A stretch of DNA of 7,157 bases from an uncultured Desulfobulbus sp. (GTDB taxonomy: Bacteria; Desulfobacterota; Desulfobulbia; Desulfobulbales; Desulfobulbaceae): contig CAMNHX010000079.1 in the NCBI GenBank assembly GCA_946539945.1, forward strand, positions 1-7,157, read 5' to 3'. The position numbers were made by a program, and so were the translations under genes. Positions 1-5,573 of the stretch are shown piece after piece. Each line of letters opens with the position of its first letter. Positions within the stretch are counted from its first letter, which is position 1. Below the pieces are notes generated by a model that saw only the letters and a list, made by a program, of their open reading frames with translations, searched no databases and was not told the origin of the DNA.

Positions 1-1527
1 CACGTTGTCCTCAATGGTCTTGTCGCCAGGCTCTAGAACCTGGCAGGCAAAGCCCAAGGTGCGCATGGCCTGATTCTGGAACTCCAAGAGGCGCTTGAAG
101 ATGCTTTCCTTGTCCACTCCACCTTCAGTCTCCTTGCAGAGACCGTACACGATCTCCGGTGCACCCTTGACAAAGAGCACCTCCTTGCCAGAAGCCGAGC
201 GCACTACAGTGGCCATGTACTTGCGCATGGTGGAGAAGGGCAGTTCTTCAAGCCGGTGCGCTGCAGCCCGGAGCGTGCGGTAATCCGCGCCCTGTTCGCG
301 CAGCCAGAGGAGCAGGGCGCCTTCGGTGGGATTGCCAATGGCCGAGGGATGTTCCGGGTCAGAAAAGTCCAGTTCAGCGGTGGAGTTGCAGGCAATACCC
401 TCTTTAATGAGCAGGCTCATCTCGTCATCGCCCAATTTTCCGGCGGAGAGACCGTAGAAGTCCGCCTCGCGCACCTGCATCCGGTTCTGGGTGAGGGTGC
501 CGGTCTTGTCCGTGCAGATGACCGTGGTTGCGCCCATGGTCTCGCAGGCGTGCATCTTGCGCACGAGGTTGTTGGTCTTGAGCATCCGCCTCATGCTGTA
601 GGCCAGACTCAAGGTTACAGCCATGGGCAGACCCTCGGGCACTGCCACCACAATGAGGGTCACAGCGATCATTACGGTCTGGAGCAGGTAACCAATAAAG
701 GCCACCACCTGGAAATCCTGCACAGACATAAAGTACATGATGAGTCTGCCCACAATCACCAGAGTCGCAAAGGCGTAGCTGGCCTTGGTAATCAGGTTTC
801 CCAGACCGTCCAGTTGCTCGTTTAGCGGGGTTTTCACGCTATCGTCGATCTGGGCTGCCACAAAGACCTTGCCAGACTCGGTCCTGTCGCCCACCGCAAA
901 GACCCGGCACACGCCATGGCCTTCCATGACCTTGGTCCCGCGCATCACGTGGTTGGAGGGAAAGGTGGCCTCCTTGTCAAAGTGTTCCGGGTCAACGGTC
1001 TTGCGGCAGAGCGGTTCACCGGTGAGGGTGGATTCGTCCACGTTCAGGGCCACGGCCTCGAGAAGCTCCGCGTCTGCCGGGATTTCCTCGCCTGTGGCCA
1101 GGATCACGATGTCGCCAACCACCACCTCCTTTCTCGGCACGGTGACGGCATTGCCCTCGCGGATCACGTGTACGGCCTCGTCGTCATTTACCTGATTGAG
1201 GATGGAAAATTCCCGGTTGGCCTTGAGTTCAAAGATGAAGGCCAGTCCCGTGGCCAAAAGGATGGCGATGAAGATGCCGATGGGTTCGAAGAAGACCGAG
1301 ACTCCCTCGCCCAAGCCCAGAAACTCATAAAAGGAAATACAGATGGAGAGTGCACCTGCCACCAAAAGGATGATGATCAGGGGGTCCTGGAACTTCTCCA
1401 GATACTGCTTCCACAGGGGGTCTTTTTTCGGCGGGGTCAGGACGTTGACACCGTGTTCGGCCCGGCTGGCCTCGACTTCGGCTGGGGTCAGGCCGGTGTA
1501 GCGGGTTGTTTCGGTTTCAGTGCTCAT
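1..1527 (-). CDS. Calcium-translocating P-type ATPase, PMCA type (partial, C-terminus beyond left edge)
   Basis: ATP-driven cation pump of the inner membrane, most likely exporting Ca2+. The minus-strand frame is open from ATG at 1527 to base 1, giving 509 residues of a family usually near 850-900. In order: an N-terminal cation-ATPase domain (TGLTPAEVEASRAEHG, about 11-26); membrane segments near 49-67 and 82-100; actuator domain with DESTLTGEP (164-172); segments near 247-266 and 277-300, the latter carrying PEGLP (297-301) with the ion-ligand Glu298; phosphorylation motif CTDKTGTLT (338-346) with Asp340; and nucleotide-domain motifs NPTEGALL (399-406) and KGAPE (454-458). PEGLPMAVTLSLAYSM after the fourth segment is typical of PMCA-like pumps. 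The hinge and segments 5-10 are missing only because the window ends. An AAAGGA Shine-Dalgarno lies about 10 bases before ATG. TGEP replaces the classical TGES, which I recall as usual in bacterial PMCA-type members. Calcium specificity is inferred from family membership. Confidence 0.95.
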   Translation of the reverse strand, partial: MSTETETTRYTGLTPAEVEASRAEHGVNVLTPPKKDPLWKQYLEKFQDPLIIILLVAGALSICISFYEFLGLGEGVSVFFEPIGIFIAILLATGLAFIFELKANREFSILNQVNDDEAVHVIREGNAVTVPRKEVVVGDIVILATGEEIPADAELLEAVALNVDESTLTGEPLCRKTVDPEHFDKEATFPSNHVMRGTKVMEGHGVCRVFAVGDRTESGKVFVAAQIDDSVKTPLNEQLDGLGNLITKASYAFATLVIVGRLIMYFMSVQDFQVVAFIGYLLQTVMIAVTLIVVAVPEGLPMAVTLSLAYSMRRMLKTNNLVRKMHACETMGATTVICTDKTGTLTQNRMQVREADFYGLSAGKLGDDEMSLLIKEGIACNSTAELDFSDPEHPSAIGNPTEGALLLWLREQGADYRTLRAAAHRLEELPFSTMRKYMATVVRSASGKEVLFVKGAPEIVYGLCKETEGGVDKESIFKRLLEFQNQAMRTLGFACQVLEPGDKTIEDNV

Positions 1528-1577
1528 AAGTTGGTTTTCCTTTGCCGTGTTCGGCTGCTGTTGGTTGACGGCGTGGC

Positions 1578-1596
1578 GGAACGCCCCATGCGTTCC
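1578..1596 (-). promoter_or_regulatory. Leader hairpin of the ATPase mRNA
   Basis: GGAACGC (1578-1584) and GCGTTCC (1590-1596) are perfectly complementary around a 5-base loop, a stable 7-bp GC-rich stem. It lies about 50 bases before the ATPase start, inside the predicted leader. No U-run follows on either strand, so it is not an intrinsic terminator. A role in mRNA stability or translation is possible but unproven. Confidence 0.3.
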
Positions 1597-1616
1597 AGCT
1601 CACCGACGCCTGTTGT

Positions 1617-1634
1617 GGCAGTATTGTCACTGCC
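1617..1634. repeat. Perfect 6-bp inverted repeat over the candidate -10 (possible operator)
   Basis: GGCAGT (1617-1622) and ACTGCC (1629-1634) form a perfect dyad around a 6-base spacer. It covers the candidate -10 element of the ATPase promoter, where a repressor could act. Arms of 6 bases are short enough to arise by chance, and no regulator gene adjoins, so this is only a candidate. Confidence 0.3.
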
Positions 1635-1648
1635 CCGGCGCAATGCAA
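1620..1648 (-). promoter_or_regulatory. Candidate sigma70-type promoter of the P-type ATPase
   Basis: Reading the minus strand, TTGCAT (1648-1643, 3 of 6 consensus) is followed after 17 bases by AATACT (1625-1620, 4 of 6). Initiation would fall near 1613 and leave a leader of roughly 85 bases before the ATPase ATG. The match is weak and there is no experimental support. It was chosen for correct spacing, correct orientation and overlap with a perfect dyad. Confidence 0.3.
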
Positions 1649-1720
1649 GGGGTTTTTGGGTGGGAAGTGTCGCCTGTTCAGGGCGCACGGATGCGCTCTG
1701 TCTCACTGCCGTCTCACGGG

Positions 1721-2465
1721 CTGGCGATAAATCCGAATAACGGCAGGGGCTATGAGATTGAACTGATTCCCGGACGCAAGAGTCGCTATCGGGTGAATCA
1801 GATTTCCATAACCAGGGAGAATTTCAAACGCCGGGTGAGCGATAAGCCCCTGACCCGTGAGGAAGCTATTGTATTTTGCCATTGAGCAGGAAGCGGCCAA
1901 TCAGGAGTGGATGGGCTGGAAGGATGAAAGTGACAAGGATGCCCAGTGGTGGGTGCAGTATGACGCGCAGGCGGCGGAACGGAAGGGAGATGACGGGACA
2001 CGCTACAGCGTAACGAAGGAGAAAACCCCTGGTGAAATTCAGCTTGAGCGGGATGCAGCAGCATTTGCCAAGAAAGTTGACGAGATTTTTGAGGCCGGGA
2101 ATGCGACGAAACCAGTGCAAATGCTGACCAAAACACCCGCTGTCATGGATTTGTTATCCGGCAGCAGCGAGACCGTACAGAAGGCACAGACGGGCGGCAG
2201 CTGGATTTCGGCGCACACGTTCAACCAAGCGTTCACTTCTGAAGAGAAAGGCGGGCATCCAGACATGAACGACCCGGAAATCTTCAAGCAGTTGCCAAAG
2301 GCACTGGCCGACCCACTGGCGAGTTTCGACCCGGTTGCAGGAATCGAGTTGTATTTTGGCCGCCTGAGCGCCGAAGACCTGATTTTCATGCTGACGGTCA
2401 AGGACAAGAACGGGGCGATATTACTCCGGCAACTTGATAATGGGACGTTCAGACTCCCAAAATGA
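1721..2465 (+). pseudogene. Frameshifted remnant of a phage/conjugative-element polyvalent protein with a MuF-C-terminal-like domain
   Basis: Two adjacent frames look protein-coding and fit together. The first runs to a TGA at 1883-1885 and contains YEIELIPGRKSRYRVNQI and REEAIVF. The second is open from about 1857 to TGA 2463-2465. Deleting one T from the TTTT run at 1874-1877 joins them as REEAIVF-AIEQEAANQEW, so a one-base insertion broke the gene. The C-terminal part has TKTPAVMDLL, then HPDMNDPEIFKQLPKALADP, then a hydrophobic strand and VKDKNGAILL. This order resembles the MuF-C-terminal (PBECR nuclease-like) domain at the end of very large phage and conjugative-element proteins: a TP-v-L motif, a LPxaLaDPvavF motif, and a d-nG-pi strand. 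The usual further C-terminal strands are missing after LRQLDNGTFRLPK. The left limit is uncertain because no start codon or ribosome site is visible; the second frame begins at a GTG without Shine-Dalgarno. The domain assignment is from memory of the family pattern. Confidence 0.5.
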
Positions 2466-2876
2466 GGGAGATACACGCCCAGAGGCGAGCAAGGCGGTGG
2501 CTTTTTCCCGATTATTTATTGCCGAAGTAATATAACAGAAAAAAGAGATCTTGAACAGGTTCTAAGGGTTTTCAGGGCAAAATTCTGTCTGCCGCCCATC
2601 ATCTCCCAAACATCTGCCCCGCTGCTTTGGAGCGCAAGTCCCAAGCGAAACAGGCCCCGATACAGTAGGAAATCAAGGGCGGATTTGTGCGGCAAGGAAC
2701 AGGTTTGCTGCAGTGGCGGAGTGGAGCAAGGGAGCGTAGAGGATCGGCAGGAGCATCCCTGTCCGGCTTTTTGGTTGCGGAATGCGGGCCGCAGGCTTAG
2801 TGTAGGGCGCGTCTTGAGCCTTTTCTGTGCGCGGCGGCATTCTGCCCCGGCCTTTCTGAATCAAACGGAGGAAACT
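2466..2876. other. 411-base intergenic region before mrp; no gene recognised
   Basis: Between the remnant and the mrp ATG. An AT-rich patch lies at about 2500-2545 (TTATTTATTGCC and GTAATATAAC), and the rest is GC-richer. I see no tRNA, rRNA, clear terminator or convincing sigma70 promoter. A TTGAGC near 2814 is followed at promoter spacing only by poor -10 matches. The mrp frame happens to stay open through the whole stretch, but the translation is rich in Cys, Arg and Ser, resembles no protein I know, and lacks a start with a ribosome site. The mrp promoter is presumably here but I cannot place it. Confidence 0.5.
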
Positions 2877-3800
2877 ATGAGCAGTTCATGTGGGAGTTCC
2901 TGCGGGTCCAGCCAGCAGGGCAGCAGTTGTGGCAGCGGTGACGCCCGTCTGGCCCAGCAGGATTTGGCCATCACCCGGTCTTTGGGCAGAATCAAGAACA
3001 AGATTCTCGTGATGAGCGGCAAGGGCGGGGTGGGCAAGTCCACAGTGGCAGTCAACCTGGCCTTGGGACTGTCCAGAAAAGGGCACAAGGTCGGTCTGAT
3101 GGACGTTGACCTGCATGGCCCGGACGTGTGCCGGATGTTGAGCTTGAGCGGTCAGCTTATGGCTGCCTCTGACGAACCGGACGCGCTGGTGGAACCCTTG
3201 ACCTGCAACAACGGTACGATGAAGGTTGTGTCCCTGGAATATATGATGAAGGACAAGGACGATGCCGTCATTTGGCGCGGCCCTCTGAAAATTCAAGCCA
3301 TCCGCCAGTTTGTGGCTGATATGGACTGGGGCGAGCTGGACTATCTGGTCGTGGATGCGCCTCCGGGCACTGGCGACGAGCCGCTCTCCGTGGCCCAGAC
3401 CATTCCCGGCGTGCAGGCCCTGATTGTGACCACGCCGCAGGAAGTGGCTTTGGCAGATGTGCGCAAGTCCATCAACTTCTGCAAACACGTGAAAATGCCG
3501 GTTCTGGGCGTGGTGGAAAACATGAGCGGCTTTGTCTGCCCGCACTGCGGCAAGACCGTGGAGATCTTCGGAGCAGGTGGCGGCAAACGCACTGCAGAAG
3601 ATTTTGAATTGCCCTTCCTGGGCGCTGTGCCCATGGACCCGCAGGTCGTGGCAGGCGGTGATACTGGTGCGCCCTATCTCTCTTCAGATGCGGATTCCCC
3701 TGCTGTCAGGGCCTTTGCCGAAGTCGTGCGGGCCGTGGAAACCCGTCTGCCGCCGGGCAAGGCTGTGCCCCCGATTCCCATGGCCTTGGGCGGCGTCTGA
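2877..3800 (+). CDS. mrp: Mrp/NBP35-family Fe-S cluster carrier P-loop ATPase
   Basis: Cytosolic ATPase that binds Fe-S clusters as a dimer and passes them to apoproteins. The 307 residues show the family in order: a Ser/Gly/Cys-rich head with Cys5, Cys9 and Cys18; deviant Walker A GKGGVGKS (48-55); DVDLHGPD (76-83); the family block WRGPLK (133-138); switch II VVDAPPGTGDEPLS (158-171); TTPQEVALADVRKSINF (185-201); ENMSGF (214-219); and the cluster-ligand motif CPHC (221-224) followed by GK and a GGGKRTAE block. Start chosen at ATG 2877 because GGAGGA (2867-2872) lies just before it; upstream in-frame codons such as TTG 2685 have no ribosome site and code for nothing family-like. A hydrolase gene follows after one base, so the two are almost certainly co-transcribed and probably translationally coupled. 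The Cys-rich head is common in homologues from sulfate reducers, but its spacing differs from the eukaryotic NBP35 N-terminal cluster site. Confidence 0.95.
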   Translation: MSSSCGSSCGSSQQGSSCGSGDARLAQQDLAITRSLGRIKNKILVMSGKGGVGKSTVAVNLALGLSRKGHKVGLMDVDLHGPDVCRMLSLSGQLMAASDEPDALVEPLTCNNGTMKVVSLEYMMKDKDDAVIWRGPLKIQAIRQFVADMDWGELDYLVVDAPPGTGDEPLSVAQTIPGVQALIVTTPQEVALADVRKSINFCKHVKMPVLGVVENMSGFVCPHCGKTVEIFGAGGGKRTAEDFELPFLGAVPMDPQVVAGGDTGAPYLSSDADSPAVRAFAEVVRAVETRLPPGKAVPPIPMALGGV

Positions 3801-3801
3801 T

Positions 3802-4428
3802 ATGAAAGTAATACAGCTTGTTGTCAGCTCCATGGAGGTCTGCTGTTATCTTGTCGCCTGCGAAAAGACCGGGGAAGCCGTGGTTCTTGATCCAGGCGGC
3901 GAAGAAGATCGTATTCTGGCAGAACTGGAGGAGCGGAAGCTGACCGCCAGATATATCGTCAACACCCACTGTCACCCGGATCACTGTTGCGGCAACGGTC
4001 CCTTGGCCAGGAGCAGCGGCGCAAAGATCGTGATGCACGAGGCAGATATCGCCTACATGGCCAACCCGGACGTGGCACGCTACTTCGCCCTTCTGGGTCT
4101 GCCCGCCTCGCCGCCTGCGGATATTGCGGTCAAGGACGGAGATTTTGTAAATTTTGGCGAGGAAAAACTTCTGGTCATCCACACGCCGGGGCATTCACCA
4201 GGCGGGATCTGTCTCTACAGTGCGCCGCACTGCTTCACAGGTGACACGCTCTTTGTGGACGGTGTGGGTCGGACAGATTTTCCGGGTTGCTCGTATGCAG
4301 CACTGGCCAAGAGCATCAAGACGCGGCTCTTTACCCTGCCGCCAGAGACCATTGTCTGGCCGGGTCATGCCTACAGCGGTTTGCAGTCCACCATAGGGCA
4401 GGAAGCGGCGCACAACCCTTACCTGTGA
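3802..4428 (+). CDS. Metallo-beta-lactamase-fold hydrolase, glyoxalase II-like
   Basis: A 208-residue soluble enzyme with the whole metal site of the glyoxalase II branch: THCHPDH (55-61, His56, His58, Asp60, His61), TPGHSPGG (128-135, His131), TGDTLF (146-151, Asp148) and WPGHA (186-190, His189). GRTDFPG (156-162) and the C-terminal TIGQEAAHNPYL are typical of short YcbL/GloB-like proteins. It lacks the extra C-terminal substrate domain of classical glyoxalase II, so hydrolysis of a thioester such as S-lactoylglutathione is possible but not shown; a persulfide dioxygenase or another small thioester hydrolase cannot be excluded. ATG 3802 follows the mrp stop by one base and has only a weak GGCGG ribosome site inside the end of mrp, which fits translational coupling. 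An intrinsic terminator 24 bases past the stop closes the operon. Cys residues next to the metal motif (HPDHCCG) are a minor peculiarity. Confidence 0.9.
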   Translation: MKVIQLVVSSMEVCCYLVACEKTGEAVVLDPGGEEDRILAELEERKLTARYIVNTHCHPDHCCGNGPLARSSGAKIVMHEADIAYMANPDVARYFALLGLPASPPADIAVKDGDFVNFGEEKLLVIHTPGHSPGGICLYSAPHCFTGDTLFVDGVGRTDFPGCSYAALAKSIKTRLFTLPPETIVWPGHAYSGLQSTIGQEAAHNPYL

Positions 4429-4452
4429 AGCCGGGAATCCTGAACACCGAAC

Positions 4453-4487
4453 AAAAAGCCGCAACCTGAAGAGGTTGCGGCTTTTTT
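4453..4487. terminator. Bidirectional Rho-independent terminator
   Basis: GCCGCAACC (4458-4466) pairs perfectly with GGTTGCGGC (4473-4481), and T4467-A4472 can close a GAAG loop. Five A's (4453-4457) precede and six T's (4482-4487) follow, so the structure has a U-tract in either transcript. It sits between the end of the mrp operon (4428) and the end of the convergent histidine-triad gene (4509), and probably serves both. Confidence 0.92.
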
Positions 4488-4508
4488 GCTGCATCCGGGG
4501 CACACTGG

Positions 4509-4850
4509 TCAGCCCGGAGGCCAGCCCAGGGAGCGTCCGCCCAGAATGTGCATGTGCAGGTGAAACACACTTTGGCCCACACCTGCGCCGTTGTTGAAGA
4601 CCAGCCGGTAATCGGTCAGACCTTCCTTGGCTGCAATGTCCTTGGCAATACGCAGAATCTTGCCTGCGAGCCGGTCGTCGGCTTCGCTCAAAGCTGCTGG
4701 ACCAGAGATGTGCTTTTTCGGCACCACCAGAATATGGGTTGGCGCTTGGGGCGCAATGTCCCGGAAGGCCAGAACCTCCTCGTCCTCATAGACTTTGTTG
4801 CCGGGAATCTCGCCCGCAATGATTTTGCAAAAGAGGCAGTCTGTTGCCAT
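4509..4850 (-). CDS. hinT: HIT-family nucleotide phosphoramidase (HINT type)
   Basis: A small cytosolic hydrolase of the histidine-triad superfamily; HINT proteins cleave purine nucleoside phosphoramidates such as AMP-lysine. The 113 residues cover the whole family: zinc-type CLFC (Cys5, Cys8) near the start, IIAGEIP (10-16), THILVVPKKHI (38-48), FNNGAGVGQSVFHLHMHILGG (85-105) with triad His97, His99 and His101, and the HINT-type ending LGWPPG. The start is ATG 4850 because AAGGAGG lies five bases before it and homologues begin MATDCLFCKII; an upstream in-frame start at 4892 would overlap the preceding gene and add residues foreign to the family. It is the second gene after the secreted protein, 28 bases downstream, so the two are probably co-transcribed. 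Its 3' end faces the shared terminator. Confidence 0.95.
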   Translation of the reverse strand: MATDCLFCKIIAGEIPGNKVYEDEEVLAFRDIAPQAPTHILVVPKKHISGPAALSEADDRLAGKILRIAKDIAAKEGLTDYRLVFNNGAGVGQSVFHLHMHILGGRSLGWPPG

Positions 4851-4878
4851 GCGTCCTCCTTGATTGAACGGGATAAAT

Positions 4879-5487
4879 TTAACGGGAGACAACCTGCGGT
4901 TGCAGGGAGAGAATCAAACTGTTGTCGCGCCCCTCAATGCTGGTGGGCCGTACTGCCAGGCGGATGCTGCGACCGCCTACCTTGATGTTTATCTTTTTCA
5001 GGGACTCCAGGCTGACCGGGTACTCCTTGGCTGCCAGACCTTCAGTCAGGGCAGACAGGCCAGAGTCCTGCCCGCCGCTGTCCTTGTGTTGTCCGGCAAA
5101 GCGCGGCTTGACAAAGAGTTGACCGCTTTGCGGGTCCAGGCGGAGCGCCAGTTCGCAAGACACTGGCAAGCGCACTTCGCCCAGTTGCACGTTGATGGGA
5201 GCACCTGCCACCTTGACCGTAACCGTCATGTTTTTGGCGCCCAGTACGCCATGCACGGCAATGGCGTTGTCAGCAATGCTGAGCCTGTCCAGGGATTCCA
5301 CAATCAGATTGCCCTGAAAGCTCTTACCCTTGGTTGGAATAGTCAGCGGCAGGACCTTTTGCACCTCGGCCAGAACGGTTTCAGCAGGCACGGTCAGTAT
5401 CAGGTCGCGGTTGGCAGCCCTTGCCTGCGCTGCTGAAAAGAGCAGACAGGCGCACAGGATCAGGGCGGAAAAGAGAGTCTTTTGCAT
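4879..5487 (-). CDS. Secreted (periplasmic) protein of unknown function
   Basis: Not recognised. The 202 residues start with a clear Sec signal peptide: MQK, a hydrophobic core TLFSALILCACLLFSAAQA (4-22) and a likely signal peptidase I cut after Ala24 (ARA|AN). No lipobox is in a usable position, so a soluble periplasmic protein is expected rather than a lipoprotein. The mature part (about 178 residues) alternates hydrophobic and polar residues (NLIVESLDRLSIADNAIAVHGV, 60-81; MTVTVKVAGAPINVQLGEVRL, about 87-107), suggesting a beta-rich fold, possibly like lipid-binding YceB/TULIP-type proteins, but that is only a shape impression. A Gly/Ser/Asp linker (HKDSGGQDSG) lies near 134-143. The ATG at 5487 has a poor ribosome site (TGGA), although signal-peptide geometry supports it. 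The histidine-triad gene follows 28 bases later, while the helicase is divergent upstream. The protein seems real: strong signal peptide, no frame breaks and normal composition. Confidence 0.75.
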   Translation of the reverse strand: MQKTLFSALILCACLLFSAAQARAANRDLILTVPAETVLAEVQKVLPLTIPTKGKSFQGNLIVESLDRLSIADNAIAVHGVLGAKNMTVTVKVAGAPINVQLGEVRLPVSCELALRLDPQSGQLFVKPRFAGQHKDSGGQDSGLSALTEGLAAKEYPVSLESLKKINIKVGGRSIRLAVRPTSIEGRDNSLILSLQPQVVSR

Positions 5488-5573
5488 GGGTCCAGTGTAC
5501 TGTAGAAGGAATCAGGAAGTGGCGGAATGTACCTGTTCTGCCTGTTTTTCGCCCGAATTTTTTCTGCCTTGCC
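5488..5573. promoter_or_regulatory. 86-base divergent intergenic region (secreted protein / helicase)
   Basis: Both flanking genes are transcribed outward from this short space, so both promoters should be in or overlap it. It has T-runs (GTTTTTCG and ATTTTTTC at about 5545-5565) and a small CAGT-GT-ACTG dyad near 5493-5502. I cannot identify a convincing -35/-10 pair for either direction, and neither gene has a strong Shine-Dalgarno. Confidence 0.4.

Noticed and set aside
256..1740. Long plus-strand reading frames opposite the ATPase (189 and 274 residues)
   Set aside because: They are antisense shadows of the P-type ATPase, which has every family motif on the minus strand. Their translations are His/Gly/Gln-rich and resemble no family.
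1720..2520. Direct repeats (attachment sites) flanking the polyvalent remnant
   Set aside because: Comparing both edges by eye gave only matches of about 6 bases, no more than chance.
2700..2780. Possible tRNA-like or small RNA segment in the intergenic region
   Set aside because: No cloverleaf arms or T-loop consensus could be drawn.
2466..2876. In-frame open extension upstream of mrp, or a fusion of the remnant and mrp by read-through of TGA 2463-2465
   Set aside because: The mrp frame is open for 411 bases, but the translation has no recognisable domain. The strong GGAGGA site sits at ATG 2877, where homologues start, and there is no selenocysteine-type structure recognised after the TGA.
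2685..2876. Long mrp start at TTG 2685
   Set aside because: No ribosome site, and the added 64 residues are foreign to the family.
2886..3545. Minus-strand 219-residue frame opposite mrp
   Set aside because: Antisense to a complete Mrp with all motifs; its His-rich translation is typical of antisense to GC-rich coding sequence.
4851..4892. Upstream start for the histidine-triad gene giving 127 residues
   Set aside because: It would overlap the end of the preceding gene. The AAGGAGG site and homology place the start at 4850.
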